A stretch of 64,000 bases of DNA from Karstenula rhodostoma CBS 690.94 (taxonomy: Eukaryota > Ascomycota > Dothideomycetes > Pleosporales > Didymosphaeriaceae): contig MU001492.1 in the NCBI GenBank assembly GCA_010093485.1, positions 1,783,122 through 1,847,121 on the forward strand, written 5' to 3'. Made by a program: the position numbers and the translations under genes. Within the stretch, counting starts at the first letter, position 1. Each line of letters begins with the position of its first letter. Below, piece by piece: positions 32,871 to 43,737 of this stretch. The notes beneath the pieces were generated by a model. The model saw nothing but the letters and a program-made list of their open reading frames with translations. It made no database searches and had not been told where the DNA came from.

Positions 32871-33827
32871 ATGGGCGACCTGCAACAGGAGATTTACGCC
32901 ATAAGCGACCTGCAACAGGAGGACGCCATAAGAGACCTGCAACGGAGGTTTGACGCCATTATGGAAGAGAATAGGCTATTGGACAGACTTGAGACAGCCT
33001 TGAACAAAATACGTTTTAGCAAGATTCGTCCCAAATGCAATTTGGAGGAACACTTCCGGACAGGACCATACTTTGGATATCGCAGGTGCAGATGCTTTTT
33101 CCAAGACAAGCAGAAGGCAAAGCGCCGCCCGCCGTTTCCTCGTCATCCACCCAGTCCATTGCGGAATGTCGTTAGCGTCGATGACTTTGAAGCCATCGAG
33201 GAGACCGAGGAAGAGAGCCTAAAGCGGCGATCCAAGAAGCGAAAGAGGGAGGTGGAAGACTTGGGCGAAGGAGCAACAGTTCCGCTCCCTCCAACGTTTG
33301 ACGGGTCGAGCGTGGCCTACAACGTCGAACCCGCGCAGTCGTCGACTGGTCCATTTTTTTCTGATCCCATAATGATGGGGTTCAGTGTGGGCGACAGCAT
33401 CGACCCCACACTATCGATCGATCCGTTATTACTTGGTCCCACGATGATGGATTTCGATGTGGGCGACAGCATCGACCTCACACAGTCTCCGATCGATCCG
33501 CTCTTATATGGTCCCACGATGGAGTTCGGCGCGGTCGGCGGCATCGACCGACAGTCGTGGCCACTTCCATCGCTTCTTCCTGGCCTTATGATGGACTCGG
33601 ATAGCATCGACAGTATCGAACCCGCACAGTCGATTGAATCTTATGAGGTAGACGGGAGTCCGGGTAATGTTGACGAGAGTTCGGCGCTGTTTTCGGACAA
33701 CCCATTCGAAGAATTCATGGAGGACCGTATGTTCCGAGATGGTACAGCTGAGGAATCAGAGACGGATCCTGTTGAGGCAGAGGTGCTTGATACATTTGAT
33801 ACACAGTCCGTTCATTCTGGCTCCTGA
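32871..33827 (+). CDS. Uncharacterised acidic coiled-coil protein with tandem repeats
   Basis: A single exon of 318 residues from ATG 32871 (the in-frame TTG upstream is not a start). The first 29 codons are three tandem 27-30-base units encoding GDLQQEIYA, SDLQQEDA and RDLQRRFDA, which form a short coiled coil continuing through ENRLLDRLETAL. A basic segment follows, with a nuclear-localisation-like KRRSKKRKRE near residue 128. Residues about 165-235 hold two clear copies and one poor copy of a unit of about 24 residues with GDSIDPTLSIDPLLLGPTMM and GDSIDLTQSPIDPLLYGPTM. The C-terminus is acidic. I do not recognise the family. A nuclear protein of the activator type is possible but unproven. 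Confidence 0.6.
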   Translation: MGDLQQEIYAISDLQQEDAIRDLQRRFDAIMEENRLLDRLETALNKIRFSKIRPKCNLEEHFRTGPYFGYRRCRCFFQDKQKAKRRPPFPRHPPSPLRNVVSVDDFEAIEETEEESLKRRSKKRKREVEDLGEGATVPLPPTFDGSSVAYNVEPAQSSTGPFFSDPIMMGFSVGDSIDPTLSIDPLLLGPTMMDFDVGDSIDLTQSPIDPLLYGPTMEFGAVGGIDRQSWPLPSLLPGLMMDSDSIDSIEPAQSIESYEVDGSPGNVDESSALFSDNPFEEFMEDRMFRDGTAEESETDPVEAEVLDTFDTQSVHSGS

Positions 33828-34111
33828 TGGAGGATAACCTCACCGACGCTCTTCCTTTCTAGCTTGCTTGCTTACGGGATGTGCATCGTTGAACATAGAT
33901 AGAAGTAGATTAAACCCAGGGTAAATGACCATTTTTCTTCTTGGTGGCAGTATTAAATAAAAAAACACGAGGGAGTGGCGGTTGGCTGTGTGAGCAACGT
34001 TGAATGACTTCCGCGCGGCTAACTTCCGCCCGAGAAAAGGCCGGCGCATGCCATCATTGCTCCTCCCAACTTTTCGACGCGACAGCCGCTGTTCGACCCA
34101 ACACGCTCACC

Positions 34112-35797
34112 ATGGGCAAAAACACCGACAAACTCTACATCACCCACTCCGAGTGGTCCTCGAGCGACTCGTTCGCAAACTCGCGCGGCGCAAACCCCAA
34201 CGCCGCGTCGTCGTCGGGCCTCTCGTCGACCTTTCGCCGGCTCCCCTACAACTACTGCGCCGTCTCGCTACAGCCGTTTACCGACCCTGTGTGCACGCCC
34301 TCGGGCACCATATTCGACCTCACTCACATCCTCACATGGCTCACTAAGCACCCCGACACGTCCCCCACCGACGGCAGCCCGCTCAAGCGCTCGGATCTGA
34401 TAACGCTGCACTTCACCAAGAACGAAGACAACGAATATGTCGATCCCGTCACGTACAAGGTGTTCACCGACAACACGCATATTGTCGCATTGCGGCACGG
34501 GCAGGAGGCGAATGTGTTTGCGTGGGACACCGTGGAGAGGTTGAACATCAAGGCGAAGAACTGGAGGGACTTGGTCAGCGATGAGGAGTTCACACGGAAA
34601 GACATCGTCACACTGCAGGATCCGCAGAACATTGAGAGCCGGGACTTTGGGAAGTTCAAGAGCGTGAGGGACGGCGAGACGGTGATGCCTGGTTCCGAAA
34701 GCAGCGTGAACACCGAGGCGCTGGGCAACGCGGCGAAGATACTCAAGGCGAAGGAAGCAGTCGCAAAGGCGCGAGCAGAGCGGCAAGCGAAAGCGCAGGG
34801 CAAGACCTCCGCCGGCGCCCTCGTACCCTCGTCGAGAAACGGCACCGCAGCCCACTCCAAAGCGACACAAAAAAAACCCGCCTACAATGCCGCCGTCTAC
34901 ACCTCCGGCAAAGCCGCTGCATCTTTCACCTCCACCGGCGTGACACCACACACCTCCGCCGAGCGCGCCCTCCTCTCCGACGAAGACTACATGCTGCGCC
35001 CTAAGCGCGTCAAGCACAAGGGCTACGCGCGTATGTCCACCTCACTCGGCGACCTGAACCTCGAGCTCCTCCCCGAATTCGCACCCCGCGCCGTCTGGAA
35101 CTTCGTCCAGCTCGCCAAGAAAGGGTACTACCGCAACACCGTCTTCCACCGCAACATCAAGGGCTTCATGGTCCAGGGCGGCGATCCCACAGGCACAGGG
35201 AGAGGCGGGCAGAGCGTCTGGGGCAAGCCGTTCGAAGACGAGTTTGACGGCCCGGAGCGGCATAACGTGCGGGGTGTGCTGAGCATGGCGAACAAGGGAA
35301 AGAACACAAACACGAGCCAGTTCTTCATTACGTACCGCGCGGTCCCGCATCTGGACCGCAAGCACACTGTTTTCGCGCGCGTGGTTGGCGGGCTGGACAC
35401 CACGCTCAAGGCGATGGAGCTCGCGCCCACAGGCGAGAAGGATCGACCTGAGGAGGACATGGAGATTCTGGATGTCGTTGTGTTCGTCGACCCATTCGAG
35501 GAGTGGGCGAAGGAGCGGAAGGAAAAGGAGCAGAGGGATATCGACGACGAGGAAATCCGCAAGCAGGGCGGCACGGCGGACGACAAGACGACGTGGACGG
35601 GCAAGCGCATACGGGCTGATGGCAAGGTAGACGAGGCGAGCGGCGAGGGCGCGGGCATCGGGAAGTATCTCAAAGCTGTGAGGCAGGAGGCTCAGGACGA
35701 CGATGAGATTGTGGGGTTTGTGGATGAAGAGGAGGCGCCGCCGCCGCCGAAGAAGAAAGCGAGGACAGGCGGGTTTGGGAATTTTGATGCTTGGTAG
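34112..35797 (+). CDS. cyp8: U-box cyclophilin, PPIL2/Cyp8 family
   Basis: Peptidyl-prolyl isomerase-like 2: a nuclear protein combining a U-box (E3 ligase type) with a cyclophilin domain and linked to the spliceosome. Single exon, 561 residues. The U-box spans about residues 40-110 (NYCAVSLQPFTDPVCTPSG, then FDLTHILTWLTKH). A linker includes DIVTLQDPQNI. The cyclophilin domain (about 300-460) shows NLELLPEFAPRAVWNFVQLA, FHRNIKGFMVQGGDPTGTG, SMANKGKNTNTSQFFITYR, HLDRKHTVFARVVGG. In the usual catalytic region, R (FHRNI), Q (QGGD) and F (QFFIT) are present; the tryptophan of the cyclosporin site is replaced by HLDRKH, as in this family. The start MGKNTDKLYITHSEW matches the family; an in-frame ATG at 34004 would add 36 unusual residues. 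Confidence 0.94.
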   Translation: MGKNTDKLYITHSEWSSSDSFANSRGANPNAASSSGLSSTFRRLPYNYCAVSLQPFTDPVCTPSGTIFDLTHILTWLTKHPDTSPTDGSPLKRSDLITLHFTKNEDNEYVDPVTYKVFTDNTHIVALRHGQEANVFAWDTVERLNIKAKNWRDLVSDEEFTRKDIVTLQDPQNIESRDFGKFKSVRDGETVMPGSESSVNTEALGNAAKILKAKEAVAKARAERQAKAQGKTSAGALVPSSRNGTAAHSKATQKKPAYNAAVYTSGKAAASFTSTGVTPHTSAERALLSDEDYMLRPKRVKHKGYARMSTSLGDLNLELLPEFAPRAVWNFVQLAKKGYYRNTVFHRNIKGFMVQGGDPTGTGRGGQSVWGKPFEDEFDGPERHNVRGVLSMANKGKNTNTSQFFITYRAVPHLDRKHTVFARVVGGLDTTLKAMELAPTGEKDRPEEDMEILDVVVFVDPFEEWAKERKEKEQRDIDDEEIRKQGGTADDKTTWTGKRIRADGKVDEASGEGAGIGKYLKAVRQEAQDDDEIVGFVDEEEAPPPPKKKARTGGFGNFDAW

Positions 35798-36171
35798 GCC
35801 GGTCAGGAAGCACGGGGCTTTGGAAAATACATGTGATACCCAATTGTAGCAGTGAGCTGCTGCTAAACAAAGACTTGTGCGGTTCAGGCTGTGACAAGCA
35901 ATGCTGTGAGGTTCAGGAGTGTTCTTGTGACGTAGTGGGCGATATTCGGAATGAAGGAGGAATGGTGTTGTCGCCGGAACAAATTGAAACAACGAGATGA
36001 TGTGGATCTAAGGATCCGAGTCTGCTTGGTGTTCTCTGGTATGTGATTTACGTCAAACTGTCGTTAGCACGTCCATAGGTCCGCCGCCCGCGGAGCGTCA
36101 ACGAGATCTTCTACATTGGCAAAACGGGCTCCATCTTGCCGACGGATGTTGTTCAGAAGTGGGATGATGCG

Positions 36172-36262
36172 CAATCCGGTCTTCGAGTCAGAAGTATGAT
36201 GATCTACAATTCGATCTTCGAGTCAGAAGGGTGGTGATCCTCAAGTCGATCTTCGAGCAACG
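36172..36262. repeat. 35-bp minisatellite, about 3 copies
   Basis: Two full 35-bp copies (36172-36206 and 36207-36241) share the core tcttcgagtcagaag. A partial copy follows from 36242, and a diverged half copy (ttcagaagtgggatgatg) precedes the first. Confidence 0.85.
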
Positions 36263-36512
36263 TCATCGCATTTCCCTCAGTGCTGCCGGGCTGTCCTGGT
36301 CGCCTTTGAGGGTGCCTTGCCGTAAGGCCACTCAGCTTTCTCTATCCATGAAACGTCGAAACATCCAAGTTCATGCACAACACCCATGCTGTGCATGCCC
36401 CCGGAAGACGGTCTTGGGATGTACCAAGCTCTTCACGTGGAATAATAGCAATGGAATCACTGGTTCGAATCAGAGTGACCGGTGTATAGTGCTGACTGTC
36501 TATTCAACGCCG

Positions 36513-36562
36513 TCGCGGTATCGCATGCCATCATAAGTCGCGGTATCGTGTGCCACCATAAG
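36513..36562. repeat. 25-bp tandem duplication
   Basis: Copies at 36513-36537 and 36538-36562 are identical except for three bases. Each starts tcgcggtatcg and ends ataag. Confidence 0.85.
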
Positions 36563-37817
36563 CCAGCTTGGGAAACACAGATGCGGAGGAGCACCGTCGT
36601 CGTGCGTTTGGAGATTCCGCAGTGGTGGCTGTGAGTCCGACGTCGCGCCGGTATGTCGAGGGATCGTTTCAATGCCGCTCTGAAGCAGGGTGTTGCGATA
36701 CTCGTCCATGATGATTGTCGTTCGGTACTCTGCACCCTCGCGGTAGTCATGCTGGCATCCGCAGAGCTGCAGTGGACAGTGAGACGAGCGAAGCGCTGAG
36801 TGTGTAGACGCCCACGATTGACGCCTATGCTGAATATAGCAGGCACGAGCATCGCTCTTCCCTCTCTGGGCGCCTGTTTGCAAGTCTGTAACAGGGACCG
36901 ACACTCACGGCAGGTAGGGCGCCAATGACGAGCCTCGAACGCAAGGCTGACGCACAGACGGCCACCAACGCGTTTCAGGTTCGTCCTACCGCAGCCCACC
37001 TGTACCTCACGCTTCGAGGCACCGCCCTGACCATCACCAAACACCCATCCAACTGCCGTTCGTCGCGCTCTTATACCCCCTTGAATACCCTGTAATGTCT
37101 GTGTTAAGATCAGCTCCTCCGCTTTCGCGATGCTCAGCAAGTACATGCTCACAATGGCATGAACAACCGCCTATCGCGAGCATCACCATCTCCCTTTCTT
37201 CCCAGCTTCCCTTCTTCTGCTTGCGCTGAGCGCCTTTTCTACCCGACGCAGTCTCTCCTTGCAGGTCCAGCGCAGATTCACTCACTCACCACCTCTCCTT
37301 CTGTCTCATCTCACTCTTTGCCTTGCAGAACGTGCATTGGACGGCGAGTCGTGCACAGTACATAGAAGAACCATTGGCCAGGTCGCATACCCAGCACCTC
37401 TCTCAGTCAAACGTCTCAGTTGGCACTCGAAACCTGACTCTGGCCCACACGAGAGGTCTCGAGAAGATAAAGTTCACGGCGCGAAACACCGCAACGGGAA
37501 GCTACGGCGAGAAAGAGCTGGATGCATTGAGCGCGGCATTGCCTATTCATATCCAGACGACCCTCCGGAAGGTTGGCTTCCGCGAACGAGACCACCAGAC
37601 ACCCCGCGTCTCACAAGTAACATCCGCCACTCCAAACCTCACCCGTCGCACCACGCCACATCTCTGTGCACTCGGGGCCAGGCGTCGAGTGACAGTCATT
37701 TGCGACTCACAGCCAAGCACCGCATTAAAGCGTTCATCAAATCCGAACACTCGTTCCCCTCTTTCGACCCACCTGCCGCGTGCGCGCTCGCTCTGAAATA
37801 CCTACCAAATCCTCACG

Positions 37818-38549
37818 ATGCGTCACCTTTTTCGCGCCATCATGGCTATGGCCCTCGTTCCGACTGGCGTTACTACCGATATCGAAGCTGTCTCGCTCTC
37901 CAAGTTTGTCCCACGCATCGAAAACTTGCCACAATCATGTCAAGTTGCATACAACACATCAATACAGGGCTGTACACGCGCCGACTTTCCCAAGGAAAGA
38001 AATGAGGCTATCAACAATTGCAGCAACGACTGCGTTCAAGGGCTTATCAAGATCGTACAACTCGTCAACCAGCAGTGCTCAACAGTCCGGGTACCGGCCG
38101 ATTCTATCATCGGCGTCGCCCTATCGGGAAATCTTCTACCCAAGCTTTGCGGCAATATAACAGTCGTGACTTCGGGCCAACAGACCTCGACACAGAGCAC
38201 ATTAGCAACATCCAGCACATACACCGAAGCGTCGACCACACAGCAGGCACAATCGACGAGCGCACAGAGCACCCCTTCGAGCACAGCGGCAGGCTCTGTC
38301 GCCAGCTCGCCAAGTCAGTCGATACAACAACCTCCTTCGAGCACACAACAAGACATTACGATCGATACCGGTACCCCGCCCCCAGCACCGAGCCAGACCG
38401 CCATTGGCCAGAAGTCAAATCCAGACTCGGGTGGCGGTTCACCATTCGACGTCACCTTCTCGACATCATCTTCATCACACCCCCAGCTCGGCGCTTTTGC
38501 GATGTCGCTGACGATAAGTTGCTTTGTCTGTCTTGTTCTCGTTCTATGA
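37818..38549 (+). CDS. Secreted GPI-anchored Ser/Thr-rich surface protein
   Basis: Single exon, 243 residues. An N-terminal signal-like segment (RAIMAMALVPTGVTTDIEA) precedes a small cysteine domain (about residues 35-112) with six Cys in the segments LPQSCQVAYN, IQGCTRADF, NNCSNDCVQG, QQCSTVR and PKLCGN. A long Ser/Thr/Gln-rich stalk (about 115-220) with repeated ST, TQ and QS follows and is likely heavily O-glycosylated. The C-terminus is hydrophobic (FAMSLTISCFVCLVLVL) and follows a small-residue stretch, which fits a GPI signal. This architecture is typical of fungal wall or plasma-membrane surface proteins. The exact family is not recognised. It is the first of several secreted or metabolic genes in this part of the window. 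Confidence 0.8.
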   Translation: MRHLFRAIMAMALVPTGVTTDIEAVSLSKFVPRIENLPQSCQVAYNTSIQGCTRADFPKERNEAINNCSNDCVQGLIKIVQLVNQQCSTVRVPADSIIGVALSGNLLPKLCGNITVVTSGQQTSTQSTLATSSTYTEASTTQQAQSTSAQSTPSSTAAGSVASSPSQSIQQPPSSTQQDITIDTGTPPPAPSQTAIGQKSNPDSGGGSPFDVTFSTSSSSHPQLGAFAMSLTISCFVCLVLVL

Positions 38550-39651
38550 CCTTCGTTTCACGATACCCACGCTGTGTGCCGGTCGCTGTCGTTATCTTCC
38601 CCTCGCATTGGGGGGTACGACACGCACTGTCGCTTCTGACTTGTTTCCTTGTTTCTTTGTACTATACCCTTACTGGCTCACGCAGAGTCCAGTGCGCATG
38701 CGGACCCGCTGGAGGATGAACGTAGCATCTCGCGCAAGCAACAATCGGTGAACGAACACGTGCCGCAAGGTCGACGTACCCGGCCGCTGATGGACAGTCC
38801 CTCTAGTAGTTCAGGTAGACACCCAACGCAACCAACTCACTGAAGTTGGAAAACCACTAGTCCGTGTCGCGCCCCGCTACCAAATGCTATCCCATCTTCC
38901 CAACCACTATCAATAACCCCACCTAGCTCGTCGCAGCAACGTGAAATAAAATTCCCCCTCCCCTGTACATTTAATGGCATGTGCCACCCTCCCCACAACC
39001 CACGCCATCCCCGCCGCCGCCGCAACCCTCGGATATACCAACTCACTGATCAGCGTGACGGACAACGCCGCGGGGTAGGGGTGTAGCTGACAAAGGAATT
39101 CACGTTTCCGTTGGAAGTTAGATAACTTCAACAGTAGCAAGAGCCATCGGAAGTTCATTGTCGGTGTTAGCAGCTGCTTGCGGAGTTATACACTCTTGCC
39201 GTCTTGCAGCCCGATTGGGCGCAATGGGTTCCTGACCCAATTGGCCTGTTACCTCAAGAGATTAGATTATCCCAAAGAAAAGTCGAAGGAAGAGAGGTAT
39301 TAGTGGTGCTGTGGCCTGAAGCTTGCGGGAGGGCTTGGTGGTAGCGATCATGAAGAGTGCATACGGTACTACCTTCGGTATGCCCCGGGGCCGCTAAAGG
39401 CAAACGTGACTTCTTGTCGCTTACGCGATCCAGCTTCATAAAGATTCGACTCCTTCATTGATAAGGAGAGGGAGACGTCTGCGAGAAGTAACGTGTCCAC
39501 ACGCCGGGAAAGATAACGACGTCTGAGCCGCGGTGCGACGCCGGCGGGGCAAGAGCGGGGCGCCGAACCTCCTTCCCCAACGACCCCAACGACCCCTCGA
39601 TCCCCTCATCCCTTACTCACCCACATCCTAACTCTTCGAACTCTATCCAAG
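38550..39651. other. Intergenic, upstream of the alcohol dehydrogenase gene
   Basis: 1.1 kb without a convincing gene. Short frames only. The right end is CT-rich (ccccaacgaccccaacgacccctcg), as expected for a strongly used fungal promoter or leader. Confidence 0.5.
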
Positions 39652-40704
39652 ATGTCTATTCCCTCCACGCAGACCGTCGCCTGGATTGAGGATCCAGGTC
39701 CATCCGGCAAACTCACCATCCGCTCTGGTGTTTCCATCCAGGAACCGTCTCAAGACGAGATTCTCGTCAAGCTGGATTGCTCAGGAATATGCCACTCTGA
39801 CTGCAGGAATATCTTCGGGATGGGAAAATACACCGACATTCCCGGCCATGAAGGAGTTGGCGAGGTGGTTAAGCTCGGACCTGGTGCTAAGGAAACGTTG
39901 ATGGGGAAACGAGTGGGGATAAAGTGGCTCTATAGCTCGTGCAAGAAGTGCTCCGCTTGCAAGAAGGGAAACATCAACAACTGCTCCAAACAGTCGAATA
40001 CGGGAAGGACGACACTTGGTACTTTGCAGCAGTACGTTGTGGCGCATGCAGACTTCGTTTCGTTAATCCCGGATGGCGTGAAGAGCGAGGTGGCCGCACC
40101 CCTTCTATGCGCTGGGCTCAGTCTTGCCGGTGCTGTTTCCAAGCTCGCGCCCGAAGTCGAAGCAGGCGAATTTGTTGTCATCGTAGGTGCAGGCGGTGGC
40201 TTGGGGCACATTGGTGTGCAAATCGCGACTATAAAAGGATACAAAGTCATTGCAATTGACAGCGGAGCCGAGAAGGAACAGCTTGCTAAAGAGATGGGTT
40301 CGGTAGCATTCATCGATTATGCGAAGCAAGATGTGGTACAGGCAGTCAAAGATTTGACGGATGGCGAGGGTGCCCACGGCTTGATCTGCGTCGCAGGCAG
40401 CGAGAGGGCGTATCAGCAAGCTCCTCAGCTGATTCGCAACAACGGCGTCTTTGTCTGTGTTGGTCTACCTCCGGATGACTTCATGTTTCCGATGTCGCCG
40501 ATACACATTGCGAATCGCGGCCTTGTCATTCGAGGATCGTCCACCGGTACATCGGAACAAATGGACGAACTTCTACAGCTTGCGAAAGAAGGAAAGATAA
40601 CGCCGAAGATTGAGGTCTATGATTTTGAGGAGTCTCCAAAAATCATACAGGAGCTCGACAAGTATGAGGTCACGGGGAGAAAGGTTGTGAGGGCGCCTGT
40701 ATAG
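39652..40704 (+). CDS. Zinc-dependent alcohol dehydrogenase (Adh1-like, MDR)
   Basis: Medium-chain dehydrogenase oxidising or forming alcohols with NAD(H). Single exon, 350 residues, the usual length of fungal ADH1-type enzymes. Catalytic zinc ligands are visible in DCSGICHSDC (Cys), PGHEGVGEV (His, Glu) and APLLCAGLS (Cys). The structural zinc cysteines are in SSCKKCSACKKGNINNCS. The Rossmann motif is VIVGAGGGLGHIGVQ, with the cofactor-selecting acidic residue in VIAIDSG, which favours NAD(H) over NADP(H). It ends tail to tail with the vanillyl-alcohol-oxidase gene, 195 bp apart. A role in aromatic or general alcohol conversion is inferred from that neighbour only. The start at MSIPSTQTVAWIEDPG is normal. 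Confidence 0.93.
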   Translation: MSIPSTQTVAWIEDPGPSGKLTIRSGVSIQEPSQDEILVKLDCSGICHSDCRNIFGMGKYTDIPGHEGVGEVVKLGPGAKETLMGKRVGIKWLYSSCKKCSACKKGNINNCSKQSNTGRTTLGTLQQYVVAHADFVSLIPDGVKSEVAAPLLCAGLSLAGAVSKLAPEVEAGEFVVIVGAGGGLGHIGVQIATIKGYKVIAIDSGAEKEQLAKEMGSVAFIDYAKQDVVQAVKDLTDGEGAHGLICVAGSERAYQQAPQLIRNNGVFVCVGLPPDDFMFPMSPIHIANRGLVIRGSSTGTSEQMDELLQLAKEGKITPKIEVYDFEESPKIIQELDKYEVTGRKVVRAPV

Positions 40705-40899
40705 GCTTGAAAAGACCGAGGTGTTAATGAGCGAACGTGGGATTAGCGCATGCTTCAGTGGGATATACCCTAGGTGGACTGCAGGTGATATTAGGGAACA
40801 TAAAAATTTCAAACCGCCTTGCAACACTGTTACTCCAGTTGTGCACCGACTCGAGCCCTACTATTCCCAGCATCCAGCGGGATGCATGTTGCTTACAAC

Positions 40900-42913
<2,014 letters not shown>

Positions 42914-43737
42914 AGTGAATAACGGAATGTTTTGGATATTCAAGGTCGCCGTAATGGAGAGGGGGAATGGTGGACTTCTAAGGTCCCCGTAGAATATGAC
43001 CCTTTCGATGCACCTGCACAGCTATGGACGATATGTGGGGCTCAGTCTGATACGCCGATGAGAAGCACCCCGATCAAACAAAGGTATGCGAGATAGCAAC
43101 GTTGAAACAATGAAGTCTTTGCAAGGATGCCCGCCAGAAGTCAAAGAAAGAGGGCGAGATAATCTAAAGCTATCCATCAGAAGTACACAAAAGCAATTCT
43201 CGATGTGAGGTTGTATCACTGCTTTTGCGGGGTAGCTCCACGTCTAATGGGGTATCGAGCTCCATACTCGGTGTGGGGCAGGAAAGTACAGCCCATTAGA
43301 CTAGACGCTATATAGCGTCGCTTAACCAGTCTATCCTATGTTCTTGATCATCTTTTTCTATATGGGTGGGTTAAAGAACTGTGAATGCATCGCACGGAAG
43401 ATCCCGATCGCTTGGGGATCGAGACCGTGATATGAGGCAGAGATACACGACGCAAAGACCAGACAACAGCGGCTTCAAGGCTTTCAGTGACCTTAGCAAA
43501 TATTTTGACGACGCGAATTGGATGGATCGAAGGAACTTGGGAAATGCATAGGCGACGCGAGTTTCGTTCTCCCAATTGGCTTAGCTTGTTCCGGCTAGCG
43601 CTATCTGTCCGGGGAAAATCTTGGAGCGTGAGGCTCAACCAATCCATCAATAGCATGCTCACTACCCTATTGTACAACACCATGCATCATCCATAGACTT
43701 TTTATTGTTTTGCTACACAATCATTTCTCTTTTCGGC
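42914..43737. other. Divergent promoter of VAO and the FAD reductase
   Basis: This 824-bp region between two divergent flavoprotein genes contains the nested inverted repeats at 43242-43319. Frames inside it are short and lack motifs. Confidence 0.55.
43242..43319. promoter_or_regulatory. Palindrome cluster in the bidirectional promoter
   Basis: An inverted repeat gtctaatggg / cccattagac occupies 43242-43251 and 43292-43301 (10-bp perfect arms, 40-bp spacer). A perfect 16-bp palindrome gacgctatatagcgtc follows at 43304-43319. Such symmetry suits dimeric transcription factors; the factor is unknown. Confidence 0.5.

Larger units (their letters stand above)
35798..37817. other. 2-kb intergenic region with minisatellites
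   Basis: No convincing gene. It contains a 35-bp minisatellite and a 25-bp tandem duplication. A minus-strand frame of about 230 codons (36457-37146) and overlapping plus-strand frames (37259-38005) have no motifs and look like chance. The right part is probably the promoter and leader of the 37818 gene. Confidence 0.45.

Noticed and set aside
36440..36485. Possible tRNA, because of a ggttcgaatc B-box-like sequence
   Set aside because: The flanking bases do not form a T-arm, and no acceptor, D or anticodon arms could be built around it.
36457..37146. Minus-strand open frame of about 230 codons
   Set aside because: No recognisable motif, it overlaps other long frames in different phases, and it spans a tandem repeat. 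Probably chance in a GC-balanced region.
37259..38005. Plus-strand frame of 248 codons ahead of the GPI protein
   Set aside because: It runs into the GPI-protein gene in another frame and opens without a good start. Most likely the leader region.
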